From Apteryx mantelli (Eukaryota > Chordata > Aves > Apterygiformes > Apterygidae): 64,000 nucleotides of DNA. The stretch lies in contig NC_089979.1 in the NCBI RefSeq assembly GCF_036417845.1, forward strand, positions 9,787,424-9,851,423, written 5' to 3'. Made by a program: the position numbers and the translations under genes. The notes beneath the pieces were generated by a model. It had not been told where the DNA came from, made no database searches, and saw only the letters and a list, made by a program, of their open reading frames with translations. Shown one piece after another: positions 1-14,300 of this stretch (positions within the stretch are counted from its first letter, which is position 1; the number at the start of each line of letters is the position of its first letter).

Positions 1-3000
1 CTCATTATATTCATTTTATGATTTTTTGAATGACTGGGCTGGCAATACAGTTCTGCCCAGGGGTACACCCTAACAGACTGTAAGGCTTTGCATGAAGAGT
101 TGAGAAGTGACATGATGGTGCTGCAGAGGAAACAATGCTTCTGTTCAGGGAAAAATAAAACCAGTGAGATCTTCTTAACATCCACACCCTATTAATACCA
201 TCAAGTAAAAATCTGAGCAGAGGAAAACATTAGCAATGAGACGTTTTATTGGAAATACAAAAAAGCAAGGAGCAACATTGCATATCTTTGAATTCCTTTT
301 ATTGGCACCTCTTCTTTTGACCATTATTACCTGTACAGACACTTCACTGGGAAAGATGACAGCCCACTCATTCCACATGCTGAAGCACATAACAGGGCAG
401 GTAACAGGCACTGTGTTAAAATATAGTGCTCATCCATGCAGAGTATCCATTGGCTTCAGAATGAGCACTGACAAAGTTTTCAGTCCTATATTCGTAATGT
501 CCGTCTTTCTTGGAAATCTTTCTACGGTTTCACAGCCATGTGCATGACCTCACAGAGCTTGTACTATTAATGAAATCATTATTCTCCTCATAGCAACTGA
601 TCCTTAACTTACAGACATTTCAGTTTTATAAGTTAAGAGTCATCCATGCAAATGACAGTGGGACACAGAAACAGAAGTCGTTCATTCAAAAAGAAAAAAA
701 ATCATAATTCCAAAGAGGGAAAAAAACACTCAATTTAATACTACTCCAAATACAAAGCTTTTTGGTTTCTTTTTTCTTCTTTAAAGTAATGGATCATGGC
801 AGTGAAATGACTGATGAAAGATCATATTTTGCTTCTATTTTTTATTATTATGGATTAACATGAGGAAGCTGAACTGAAAGACACGTGCACTGAACTTTCC
901 TGTTCCTGCGAATATCAGACATAGTTTCTGTGAGAGCAGGCAAGGTTTCCTGCATACTGTCTGAAGTTTTCATTTTATTATTTTGGTAAATTAGCATTAT
1001 TTGTAGGAATAGAAATTTATAGAAAAAAGTGTTGAGACAAGGGAATGAAGTATAGAGACAAAATGGTGGTAGAAGGAAAATTCAGTGGAGACTGAATGAA
1101 TACATGATTCGTGTCCTGACCTGAGTGGCTTTTGGAGGATGGTATTATCAGAAAGTCTCCTGATCAGTTTTGTGACAGTGATTTGTTTCCTGACTTTAGA
1201 GAAGCTGTTTCACCTAGATGGGTAGACTTTTTAGGTATCTAAAATAATTAGGTATATAGAATAAGTATTGAAAATGCTTTTCATAATCGCCTCATTCTGA
1301 CTTCCAGAAGAGTAATGCAGCATCTTGACTATGTGGAAATGAACTTTAAAGTCACAGCCTCTTCTGTAAATGAAGTTCACTTAGAAATCTAAATAAGACT
1401 GAATCTGCAAATTCACTGTTTTACTCACGGTTAGGACTTGCACTCAGACAGAGTAGCTGGATCCCTCTGTCCACAGACCATCAGCTGTAAGTCCCCCTGC
1501 CTCCAGAATATGCAGAGATTCTCTGTTTCTGTGGGTCTTTCTTATTATGGCTGCATTGTTATTTACAGAACAGCAGCTGAGATTGGAGATCTAGTCGCTG
1601 TAAAGAGGCATAGCAAGAAGTGCTGGCTGAAAGTGTTGCATTTAAGCTGTTTGGTTGGAACAACTGATGGAAAATTGGATTTTCAACAGCCCTTTTCTAG
1701 GGGGGAAAGTGTCTGCTTTCCAAAGAAACTATAAAACTGAAGTTTAAAAATTGCCAAAAGATGCAATAATTGAAACTTATTTCAAAATGTTGCCAGAGTA
1801 CGTTATGACCTCTATAATCCAGTTGCATCGTGACACCTTTCCATTTCCAACCACAACTCCCATGATTCATTGAAGTTGAGAACATTCAGAATGCACTGTC
1901 TCATCTTCTGATAAAGACCCAATGAGCCATCCTTCAAGATATTAAATAACCTGCTAATGTACAAAAAGGAGATACAGAAATATCCAATCTATGGCAACAG
2001 TGAAATACCTTTGAAGTGTTTCAAAATTGAAATACTTTAGGGTTCTGTTCTTTTTTCAGTATTTTAATTTTTATAATCAAAACAAACAAACAAACAAACT
2101 GCCGATGTTGTGAAAGACGAAAGCCCCAAAAGAAAACAGAGGCACAGAAAGGTGAAAGCATCTGCCCCAGAGACTGACTTTATTTTCAGGAACTGTTCAT
2201 TGCTTAGCATATTGTTGTGCTTAATAAGCTCTAAGACTGGAAGCGAAGTCGAGGGAGGCACCAAAGCAGGCTGTCAGAATGGAACATTAGTCATATCATC
2301 AGTCTATGCTTAAATAATCCCCATGTGTGCTGTAACACCAAGCTAAATATACCAGGCCTTATTTTCAGCTCTGTTACACTTACATGACACCATCACAATT
2401 AAGGAATTGCACTGCTATGAGGTAGAGGAGAATTAAGTCTATTTTCTTCATTAAAAAAAAGTTGCTTGTAATTGGTAACTCTGCTCCTTTAAACACATAG
2501 ATAAACCTTTGTCTTTTCCTTGGGGAAAACAAAAAACAGTGTTTTCTTCTATGTGCCTGCAGTCATTTGGGAGAGAGAATCAGAGATCAGCTGTCATTGC
2601 AGAGAACGTCAAAGCAGTTTGTGGCAGCAAGCCATAGTGAGGAGGTTAAAAAAAAACCTATCAAGCAACTATTTTGTTCACACTGTTGAAGGAAGATTAA
2701 TGTTAGAATTAGGTTGCTGTTATGATCTTTGGGGAACAGGTATAAAGATCTGGTTTACATTGACAAAACTATCTGCTGTAGCATCACATACACAGCAGAG
2801 CTAGCACAGAAGAATAATTGGGCTATGGAGGGGGAAAGGGAGTCATGAGCCAGCCAGGGTTATTTCCTCCCTTCTCTCCTTGCATGTCCCCCAAGCTGTC
2901 ACCAAGACTAGAAAAACAAGCATTTTGTGGGGTGTTTTGGTCTTGTGGTCCCAGCCACGTAGGCTGGGGAACAAAGAGGACGATGGGATGAGCTGGCCAG

Positions 3001-5227
3001 AAACGCCCCCAAGGGTGAAGCAGCAGCAACAGGAAAGCAAAGGTCCACTCCAACCTCACCTAGGGACATACCTTTCTCTCCACTGTCTCACTCTCTTCCC
3101 ACTTCTTTCTCCACGCTAGTGTTAAATCACCTACCCTGTATCCTTTTCCTTTGCTCTGCCTTTAACATCCACAATCACATTTTTATTTCTCTGTCTGATT
3201 ACTCCTTCCCTGGCAAAAACCTGCCCTAAAATGTTAAAGCTGACAGCCAAATGATAAACTAAAAGGTCATCGGTGATGCAAACCAGTTGTTTTGCCACCC
3301 TTCTCTTGATCATAATGTTTGTCTGTTGCTTTACTTTTCCCCAACTCTGCTTCTCTCATGGCCAGTCAGTAGAATAGGTTCCCTCTTCTTTTTTGTAAGA
3401 GAGCCAGATCTGACTTCGAGCCTCAGATTCAGGTCTTTATGTGAATTGAGTTGCTAAGCTACAAATTTTGGCTGGTTCCTTAAATTTCAGTGGTCTTTAA
3501 GAAAAATAACCTGTTTAGGGTATATATAACACGGAGTCATGCTCCCATTTGCCTTTACTGGGAACCAATCATGGGCACAGGACACTCAATATGCAGTAAA
3601 CCATAGAAACCTCTTTTACTGCAAGAAAAAGTGACGTTTTGGAAGTCAATGGAAGAGCATGTCAAATGTCTCATTTAAAAGCTGGCAGAGGCAAAACCCA
3701 ATACAATTATTTCTTTCCCCCTCCCCCACAGTACATCACTTCAACATGCAGCATATTTACATTGGAAGTCTTCAAGACCAAGAATTTAACTAGAGTTAAG
3801 GAGGGACTCTATATTCTTATAGATAATAAGACAGAATAGCTAAGGTAAAGAAAATAGCTAAGATCAAGAAAGGGAGATGAAACCTCATGATACAAAGCTC
3901 AAGACAAACAGTGACTATTAAGATTTAGGATAAGAGCATTACACAGGCAGATTATCATGTAGCTGTCTCTTGTGAGATCTATTTCGTCGTATTCTGAAAT
4001 ATTTGGTGCTGGCCATAGTCCAGGAGTGGACAAATGAGTTGACAAATGTTATTTCTGACATTGTGGTAAATCTTGTGTTTCACAAGCAGGGCAGCTGGCA
4101 CGTTTTGAGACAGTCTACTAGATTAGACTTTGTTCACACAAATCACAGCAAAGTTGCTGTATATAAAGTATTGCTATATTACACCTCTACTGTTATGGCA
4201 AGCTTCTTGATTTAATTTTTTTCCTAAGGACAGAAAGCTGAACTCCAGTGAACCTTGATTAAATTGAGTGTGGGCATGGTCCAGGCTAGAAGGAAGATTT
4301 CTTTAGTGAAAACATGGTGAAATATTTCACTCAAATCTTAATCTCTTTCCTGCTGGGGCAGATTTCCAAAGAGACAGGTGAGATGCTTGATAAAGAATAG
4401 CACCTCCACTGAGTTATCCTGCAATAAATCCTGACCAGCTTTCTGGCCAAAGCATCTTGTACTGAGAAATCTTAGTTTAATTCAGCTACTTTTACTACGT
4501 GAGCTTCTGCATGTCTTTTTTCATATCTGAGGATCTAGCTTCTCTTTCTTTTGTTTTTCAGACTTTGAATTTTTCTAGTAAAAAAAGTCCTTTTTTTCTG
4601 TTTTTTTTTTTTCTCTACCATTCTTCTCTTCTTACACTGTATTTTCTCCTGAAATCTACTTTATGGTATACCAGCTTTCTTTGCTGTTACATATTTTTAG
4701 ATCTTCCTCATCATCGCAAAATCCTTTGCTGGCTTCCAATTCTCTGTTTAAAAAGACACTTGAAGATTCTTTTTTTTTTTCATATTTCATATAAAGGCTA
4801 AAAAGCACTGGGTCTGATAAGGAAGAAAGGTCAGTCGCTAATAGGAAAGGTTATATTACAAATACGCCTCTACACAGTACAAAGCACTGCACATAGCACC
4901 AATCACAACAAAGGACACACCGGTGCACTGAGCCCCTCTTCTATTCCAAAGGCATGTTCCTTCCCACAATAAAATCGTCGCATGCAAATAAGACTTCTCA
5001 GATGGCACAAAATAACTTCAAGTAGACCCCGGCGCTGATAAGCATTAAAAAAAATAAAAAAATAAAGTCTTTGGAAAATAGCTGGAGAAGTGTAAGAGTT
5101 TAAGTGTTTTCCCCCTTTAGAGTGCAGAGGGGAAATTTAGGGTATAAGATCATTTCTAGTGGTTACAGCATAACATGGGGAGACTAAGTCTGTATTTCTC
5201 TTGCTGTTTGTTTTGCTGTAGTCTGTC
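1..5227. other. Intergenic, no gene or recognised repeat apart from an (AAAC)n
   Basis: AT-rich unique-looking sequence. Open frames are short (103 codons at most), lack family features and overlap one another on both strands. I see no CR1, tRNA or LTR signature. Confidence 0.6.
2079..2098. repeat. (AAAC)n microsatellite
   Basis: Five AAAC units in an AT-rich stretch. Confidence 0.88.
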
Positions 5228-5300
5228 ACCCACTTGCTGCATGGCCTTGGGTTAATTGGATAACTTCTGTGCCTTGATTTCCCCATCCTACTTCCTGTTT
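5228..5300 (+). mobile_element. MIR-type SINE relic
   Basis: CACTTGCTGCATGGCCTTGGG, then GATAACTTCTGTGCCTTGATTTCCCCATC, follows the MIR core order (GCTGTGTGACCTTGGGCAA, CTTAACCTCTCTG, CCTCAGTTTCC). It is a short, old, sense-strand fragment. Confidence 0.7.
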
Positions 5301-8300
5301 TCCACCAAATTATATGGAGTTATGACATTTCCAGAGCAAAATGAAAGAATGGGAAATGGTGCTTTGAATTCAGTGTGTTCTCAAAGCTCTGCTGGCTACT
5401 TTTAGCATCTCACTTCTAATTTGGGGATGGAAGAACTTCAGAACAATCAAAGTAAAACTCAGTTCAACTTAAATATTTTTTTTTCTCCAGATTTCTGAAC
5501 AAAACTAGAACCCTGTTTAGCCCAAGTTCAAGCTAGCTGAATTTTTCATCCCTAACAACCCAGCAAGGAAAGCTCTGAATTCAATAAGAAAATTATAATG
5601 CCTTATACTCATGTACCAGAGATGGGAGTGGGAAGGGGAGAGCTAGACTGGCCGTAGTCCCAGTCCATCTTCCATTGTCATAGTGTATTGTGCTCAGAAA
5701 CATGATTTATCAGCAGCTAAGTTACTGTGCAGCCCTGCTACAATTTCATGCTTCAAAGTCTTCTCTGTTTTCTCTTAGACTACAAGATGTTCTCATTACT
5801 GATATACCAGCAACCTCCTCATATTTTTTTATGGTGCTTGATATTTACCAGGTGTTCTTCAAAAATACACTGTGATAGATGGATAATGGATGAATGGATG
5901 GATGACAGGGGAGAAGACAGTTAACTAAAAAATATCGGCAGTCAAAACCAGGTTCACATGCCTTATTCTGCAAAATACATGAAGTTTACATGTAAATTCT
6001 TCTCAATTCCAGTAGCACTAGCTAGGGGCTCAAGTCCCTCATTGTATGTGGCTCTCTGCAGGATTGTACGGTAAGAGGGCATACAGAAATTTTCCACTAG
6101 TTAGCCTCACTGTTTTGCAATCTTTCTGATAAATTATATTAAAGCACAGGAGAAGTTAACCCAAGTGCCTGAAATTACGTGACAGTAGTGATCACATCCA
6201 CATCCGGAGCATTTCTGCCAACCACACTAGCACATGTTTAATTTTCGGCGCACACGGACTAGTTCTGCCAGCTACTAGCAAACACCAGTAAGAGCTGGGG
6301 TATGCATAAGCAACTGCTCATGCAGGGGGCACGCAGAGAGTGCTCGCTGGTTGGGCTAAGGCATAACCCCAGCTGATGTGTGTTCACTTCACGTGGCTTT
6401 TGATCACTCTTGTCCATTCCTTTGCTTTGCTGTTGAAAAATGACAGTGAAAAAGGCATTCTGCTTGGGCATTTACAATTATGGGAAAATACTGGTAAAAG
6501 TAAAAAGTATTTGCTTATTTGTAGAAGATATTAAAACAGTCCTGACTAATAGTACATTAAATATTATTCTTATGGAAATGGGACATCATTATTGAATTCA
6601 TTACCAAAGGACTGGAAAGAAAAGTGATAACTCTCCTGGACATTTTAGATGTGTTTAGAGTTTTGTTATTTTCTCAGTTTCACTGATTTATTTGGGATTT
6701 TTTTTGAGATATTTTTATTTTAAAATGCATTTTTAAATAAGATATTGAATTGTCCATGGGTTACATAAGCAATCCATGAAAAGCTAGTCAATTTGTAAAT
6801 GCATTTTGTTTCCTTCTGAAACAAAATTTAATTCTCAATGCAGTCTATGCATGATACTGATTCCATCACTTACCAAAAAGCCTGGGGCAAGTGGAATACC
6901 TTTACCTGAGTCATGATAATATAAATCTTTCTTTTTTTTTAATTAAATTCAGAATATAAAGACTTTTCTTATGTGCATTTTGCAAGCATGTTATGGAAAT
7001 TAAACTGAGTGAAGATGACATATGGGACAGACTTATGCACACTTTCAAAATATTTTTTGAAACATTTGTTTATTTTCATAACACTAGTCTGAGGCTCTGG
7101 GCTTAGCCCTGGGCAAAGCACAGCAGGGGCTTGACCCACTTCACAAGCAGTTCTGGAAAAGACTTTTGTCTCATAATCACAGTTCCTTATTCTTCTCTTC
7201 TTTCACTTATGGGCATAAGCATATGCTATTGCTGCCTTTCAAGGATGCAGCAGATTTCCCTCTTGAGTATAGCCAGTTGTGGACAGAGGTATGGAGCCAT
7301 GTCCTCCTGGTGTTGCCCATCCTCTCCCCTGGTCCCACTCAGCACGCTGGGGTGAACCTGCCTGTGATGGTGTCCTTAGTGCAAGGTGCAGTGATTTATA
7401 AAGAGCAGAATGTGTTTCTCTATTCTCTGTCATAGGTGTTGGTGCCATGAGGGCAGGATCTGTGCTCTGCAGCAGATAAAAAGGGTAAGTCTTTTCTGAT
7501 CAAATACACGGGAAGGCTTCCCTCATTTCCATTTTCTATCTGTTTCCCAGAGTAAGATAAGGATGAATATAATTTTTAATATAGCAAGCAGCATTTCACA
7601 AGGTGTGAGCATATAAGTTCTTAAAGGAAGGATACACGTCTTCTTCATATATAGAAATTACTTTTTCCCCATCTACACATTAAGGAACAGAAACGATTAT
7701 CAGTCTTTTCTTTGCTCATTTAAAAGACCATTATGATGAGTTGTTCTGAACATCTGCCTACTATCAGCCATGGACTTTCACCCAGAGATTCTTCTACTGA
7801 GCCAGAGCTTCTGGATGGGCAAAGCAGTGGGGACCAAACATATAAACCTCTCCCCCATGCATCCAGCACCCTCACTGCTTCTCCTGGGCCACAAATCAAG
7901 CCACAGAGAGCTGAGACAGGCACACATTTATGCTGAGCACAGGTCTGTGGAGCAGCTGGCAACCTCCTGCCACAAAAGTAGAGCCTTGTTCTTGTGGCCC
8001 TGGGACCACTGTTTGGAATGGCTGAGCTACCACGCACCTTTAAAAACACCCTGTCCTTGCTATCTTGTTTAAGAAAAATAAGACGCCTCTATTGACCACA
8101 TACACAAGATTTAGGAACTTCCTTTTGTCTATGGACTTTTATAGGATTCACTTCTCTCTGTTCACGTCAATGCCAATATCGTGTCTGGCCCTCAGTTATA
8201 ACTCTTGGGAATAGAGGCAGTGCTGAATTGCTACTAAAATCCTAACAACAGTCCAAGTATATCAATAGCCCATTGTGCTGGTAGATATGAAATTACTATT

Positions 8301-10639
8301 GGAAGGGCAGAGACTGTGAGGGAAGATAGGAGTCAAAAAGTAATAATAAAAAGCCTCTGGGTAATGTTTTAATTATGCTATAAATAATTTATAATAGCTC
8401 TTCTAATAGACTGAATAAATTCATTCAGAACTATTGATGCTTCCTCATGGTAAGCACACAATTATAGTCTTGTTCATATTTTGTTGTTAGGATTAGCTCA
8501 CAAAAAATGTTTCTGGTTTTTTTTTTTTTGGCCTTTGAAAAGTCTGTCATTCAAGACTAAAAAGTTAACAAGATGCAAAATAAATACTTATGACACTCAT
8601 GTCACTGTAAATATATTGAATTCACACATTTCACAGTTCCTTCTTTTTATTGTTCCTATTTAGAGTGAACTTGATTTTAAAACTGTGTAAAACATTGCTA
8701 AGTTCATTATACAGTGGCTGTATGCAAGATAAAACTGCGTGAAATAGAACTGTTAACTCTAAAATAATTTACTGTTTGCAGATCGTGACAAATTGCATTT
8801 ACCACCTGCATTTGGAAATTCTCCACGTACTCTGTGTAAAATAATAAGAAACCTAATACTGAAAATTAACAACTTTATAGACAGATGTTGATTTTATAAT
8901 AATAAAGTTACGTGGATGACTAACTTTTGACTTCTGTTTTACACGTGATATAATCAACTGAGAATATTTTCTGCTTATGGTGATGAGACATACCTTTGGA
9001 GATAAATGGTGTGAGACTGAAAAATAAAATTAAACTGAAAGGGAGGAGTAGATGACTCAGGAGATTTGTAATAGAGAAATGAACCCATGCTCTGCACTCA
9101 GCAGGCGAAATTACTGCATAAGGCAAAGAGACAATGAAGGGTGCCAGACTAGATACGTGCTCCTTCTATGCCAGAACAGAAGGGGATTGCGCCGTTACCT
9201 TAAGGTTAGCCTTCCCTGCAATAATTCGCATCAGCTTTCTAAGGGCACAAGCAGATACACAGCTACTGCACTACAAAGCCTTCACCTTGCGTGACACCAG
9301 TTCACAGCTGATTGACTGACTACCTGTAAGTAATAACAGATAAGTTCACAGGCAGCCTGCAGCACTGTTCCAAGAAGCATGAACTGTCTATTTATTTCAG
9401 CTGTCCAGAGAAATGTGTCAACACTGGAAATAATTTCATTTCCCATAGAGAAAAGTGGATTTCCAATTTGCACAAATTACTGTAAGCAAACATGTCATTC
9501 TGAGTGACCACTAGGAGAATCTACTGTCACACATTTCCCCTTTCAAAACAGAAGGGAAAAAGCTCATTAACTTGTTCAAGCCCAAGAAAACAGGAGTCTA
9601 GTTTTAAGAACTCTGTGGATGTAAACAGCAAGATCATCATATTGAAAGTGTCCGTAAAGTCTAAGGTGAGCAGTGCATGGTTTAAAAGTCAGAGCTTATT
9701 TTTCAGTTGTATCTTGGAAAACTGCATCTCCCATTTTCCCCAAAATCTAACTACTACTTGAAACGAAGAGGTGGACTTGTTCAGTGAAGCACACTGACAG
9801 TCTCAGCACAGTCCTGTCAATGCTCCTGTCCAGATATGAACTGTTGGGGCGGCAGGTGAGTCTATTTGAAAACTGGGTTGACTGAAGGGGATGTGGAATA
9901 TGCAAATCTGCAAGCGGCATCCTCATTCTTCTTGGTTTTTGCCTTAGTCTAGGTAGTACGTAGGAAATAATTCAAGACATGTTGGTAGGCGAGGACTTTG
10001 AATAATGACAAATGATCTATTTAAGAAGCTATCACTTAGCTACCTGCCTCATTGCTGTAGAAGAATAATGCCTTGCAAATCATTCCTATTCATAGTCCAC
10101 CAGCCCCAAGGTGCAGTTTAGAACACTGAAGGTGAAACTGTTACTGATACACCAGACAGTGAACTGGGGTGGCTAGAGCTTAGGCTTTTTCTCATCTCCT
10201 CCAAACTTGGGTTGGGATGGTGTCTTTCCTCAGAAGGGCAGAGCATGCGGCTGAGGGGAATCACTTATGGGGTGGAGGCTTTCTTAGTATGGGTCAGAGA
10301 CCTGAGCATCTGAATGAAGTGCGAACCCAGTCAGCTCATTTCCATACCTGGACACAGAAAGGATCCCAGAAGGAGCCATATGGCACAAAACTTCACAAAG
10401 GAGATTTCAATAAACTGGAAAATTTGACAAAATATTCCACAGTTAAAAATAAAGCAACTGGCAAAGTCAGTTATTAAAAAAAAAAAAAAAAATCCTACAT
10501 GTCGAGTCTGGGATGGAACTAGGAAGCACAAACAACAGGGGAAAGGAGGAACAAAAGGGAAGCCAGAAGTTATCTGACATGATGAAATGGCGACATCTAA
10601 ATAGCAAAATGAGTCAAGCAGAAATCTTTTATTATCTGA
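5301..10639. other. Intergenic, nothing recognised apart from a short (GATG)n
   Basis: Unique AT-rich sequence. The longest frame (- 8049-7720, 109 codons) overlaps + frames and has no recognisable domain. An A17 run at about 10475-10491 precedes the old LINE fragment. Confidence 0.6.
5877..5905. repeat. (GATG)n imperfect microsatellite
   Basis: GATGGATAATGGATGAATGG followed by ATGGATGA; an imperfect 4-bp unit repeated about seven times. Confidence 0.85.
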
Positions 10640-11345
10640 CCCTAATGAAGCCAATAAAGAGGAACATAAACTAAGTAAACAGCCATTAAGTAAGAAGAAA
10701 ATTAGAAGGACCAAGATGGATTTCAAAGAACAAATAGCTAATGGTGTGAAAACAAATGTGAATCAGGAAGTCTGCAAGAGATCAATAATTCCACTGAATC
10801 ATCAGGGGCAAAGGGGATCTACTAAGGAAGATAAGCACACTGATGAGAAGCTTAGCAGCTTTTTTGTATGTATTTCACAAAGGAGACTGTTGTGTAAATA
10901 CTTACCTTGAACTTGCTCCTTCCTTGCATGCAAAAGGAAATATTTTCAGATATCGAAATGTCAGGAGAAGAAATACTAACTTAAAGTGATAAAATTCACC
11001 AGACCCAAATGATACATCTGGGAGTTCTAAGGGAGCATAAGTTAGGAAAAAGTTCTTCTAAAAAATGTGCAGTCTCTCTTCAAAATAGCCACTGTTCCAA
11101 AGGAGAAGAAGGTAGTAAATGTCATATGTAAACAACTGCCGCCAGAATAACAAATGTCTGCAGGATATCTCAAGAGAGGTCCCAGCCAGCCTGACCCTTG
11201 CAGAAGAAAATTGCATCACACTAATCCCTTGAACTTGTCATGAATGTACTGGATAAAGGAAATATCACTATAGCAGCATATATATTAAGACATAGGCCTT
11301 AGCATTCTGAAAGGTCTTTTATAAACACCTTGAAAGCAGGAACAG
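10640..11345 (+). mobile_element. Very old CR1/L3-type LINE fragment (linker and start of RT)
   Basis: Translation of 10716-10880 gives KEQIANGVKTN...CKRSIIPLNHQG...KEDKHTDEKLSSFF, which follows the CR1/L3 linker pattern preceding the RT domain. DNA at about 10985-11040 (AAATTCACCAGACCCAAATG...GAGTTCTAAGGGAGC) corresponds to the KSPGPDGIHPRVLKE motif. DNA at about 11080-11130 corresponds to the following VPxDWR-like segment. Stops and indels are numerous. Similarity to turtle and crocodilian CR1 is by recognition; a repeat search would settle the subfamily and true ends. Confidence 0.65.
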
Positions 11346-14300
11346 CCTAAACCAGGATCCATAGGGGAAGAGTGTGGTTGGATGCTCCACAGTGCCATGG
11401 CTGCAATTAGCCGATGTCAGAGCGAATATTTAGGGCTCCCTCATTTTTGTCTGTGAAAACTACTGTATAGTTCATGACTGGCGGGTCCGAAATACTGAGG
11501 ACCTGCTAGACCACATATACTCTGCATACATGGATGTCAAACCCACACTAGGACTACTGTAGGGACATTAAGTCATGTGTGACCAGAACACATTTCACTC
11601 ACTGAGCTTGTTTAACATTTCCTTTCAGGACCTCTAAAAATCCATTGTCACTGGCAAAACCACTGTTCTGACTCAGATCAGCGAAGATCTGAATGAGGTG
11701 GATGCTGAGACCTGCTAGATACAGGTACTTTACTGAATGGTGATAATGGGAAAACTATAGCATCTTTTGCTGTGTCAGGCATATCCATCCTCTTAAGCTG
11801 CATTCATCTGATGAAACATTTTAACATTGTGGCTAAGAGTTGTGAAGGATGAAAAAATAGGTAACAAACAGGAACAAAAAGAATAATGTCAATGAAAAAA
11901 TTGGGAACTAAAGTTCCATTACCTGGAAAGGAGTGGCATTGATGAGGTAATAATATCATTTATTGTTAAAGTTTAACATGTTCAGGAAGAGAATATTTGA
12001 AAAGATGTGCCTAATCTAGGTGAACAGATAAAATAATAGTAGATTACAGTAACTGTCAGTCCTGAAACTTCCAAAAAGGTTCATTACCCAATATTCTTAG
12101 CACCGGGCAGTGATTGAGTAGCTTAAATGTGAGCTTGACTCTTTTGAAAATCTTGATTTAAATCTTTTGTAATTTGCATGATGTTCAGACATGTTTCATT
12201 TAGAGAGAAGCATAAATATAGCCTTAATCTTAGGCTAAACAATGTAAGTGGCTGTCTTAGCCATAGGAGATCAAGACTTTTAAAAAGGTCTGCAGAAGAC
12301 ATTACAGACGAGACTCAAATCTGCTTGAACAACCACAAAAAGGGAGCTGCAAAAGAATAACTCCATGATCCCCACTGACCAGGCATGGGTTCATCATCTG
12401 ACTGGTAGTTGGACAGAGTAATTGTTAATGACTATGAGTCCGACACCAATGGACTTTCCTGTAGCGATTTTCAAAGCTCCTTTAGGATCCACACAGCAAT
12501 CTTCTTTAGCCAAAAAAAAAAAAAAAATCACGACACCTTTCGCAAAGCCATATGAAAGAGACTCACCCATAGAGCACCCCAGGAAATTCCCAGATGTGGA
12601 GCTGCCTGCCAGACTGTTGCCTTCAAAGACTTTCTCAGAGCTTTATCATCTCGTACTGCAATGCCCAGCCCATGACTGGTTATTCTCACATAAGACTTTC
12701 TCCAGTTTCACTGTATATTGAAGTCCTATTGCTGGGTGGCATGGACCTGACTCTTTTCTAGATTGTAGGGTTAATTCTGTACTAAGAAACAAAATGGACC
12801 AAGGGCTGTTCCCTGGCCCAGAAGCCTCATGACATGTTTCGGTTTTCATCCATACAGACAAATTTATTGACTTGCAGAAGGTATTGCATCCCAGCCGCTG
12901 ACTGGGAGCAGTCCCTGGACCATGCAAGTCTCCCAGACACTGTCTGAAAGAATGCAAGTTGTCATGGGACAACACTTTTCTTAAGACAATGATGAGAGTT
13001 TATCGATACAGGGGACTGTATGCTAGAGCTTTTGTCTGTGCCATGGCCCTGTTTAATTTACTAATATAGATGTAGTCTAGAAATACTCCTTAATCTGATC
13101 AAGAGGAATGCCAGGCAAACCTTCCTGTGGCCACCTGATCTGTGAACATGCCTGCCAAGATAAATGATGGGAAATTCTGTCAAATGCCTCTTCTTAAAAA
13201 CTGACTAATAGCAACACTGTACGTTCTCCTCAAATATAAATGAGGACATGTGAGCACACCCTTACAGTCTTACAGAGGAAGTATTCATCTCATATATAAA
13301 TCTCTTTTTCATGAATAACTGTTTTGCAGAGCAGTGCTGCTGAGGAGGCTGATAGCAGGGGATAGAAACTGCAGCTGAAGGAGACAAACACAGATAGAGA
13401 CACTGAGGAAACTGTGTTCAAAATAATAATGAAAGAAGAGGGAGGATCCACTGGGACTGTGGGATGATGTTGTGTAGTAACATGATGTATTTGTAGAAAA
13501 CAAGACCTGGAGGGCAAGGATGAGGAGAGAAAGAGAAATCTGAAGGTATTGTAATAAGTCAGGCAGCAGGAGAACTGGACTGAGGGGATAGTGAAGGAAG
13601 AAATAGCTGAGTAACCTCAGAAGTGAGGGAGATTTTACTTCTATTTTGCCTATAAACTGGATTACTAACTTTAACACGCAGTGCAAATCCCCAGCAGGCA
13701 TAAATCAGAATGGCTCCAGAAACATAAAAAATGGTTAATGGTAGAAGGCTAGCCAAGGGTCTAACTCCTTATCATCTACGGTTATTTATAATTCCTCTCA
13801 CTAACTGATAACTAGTAACCACACAAGTGATTGGGAAGGTAGTATTTTCTTTGTAATTCTCAGGTTTAAACTACCTGGTAATATGATCGTGCATTGTTAA
13901 ATAACTATTGCTCTATACCATAATGATGGCAGCAGTACTACTTAACTATGTAATTTTTGCTTTCGGTAAAGTGCCTCAAGATCCTCCCTGTGTGGTGGCA
14001 GCTAACAGAGGAAGGTAAAGTGTTCCTGGTATCAAAACACAGTGCATTGCCCTTCCTGAAGCCTTTTCTTCCATTGCATCTAACAAACTTAAGCTGATCT
14101 CACTTGCCTGCAGTCTGCGCTGTGTTTGTTCATTCTCTATCCTCTTTATGCACAATTACAATCCCGCAGAGACTGGATGTTTTATTAAAGATATTAAATG
14201 TTACCAGCAGTCTCCATCAGTGTAAGAGACCACATAGAGCTCCAAAGTGCCTTACATTAAGGCATTAAGTGCATTACTCCAACGTCTGAGGCTAAAGTTT

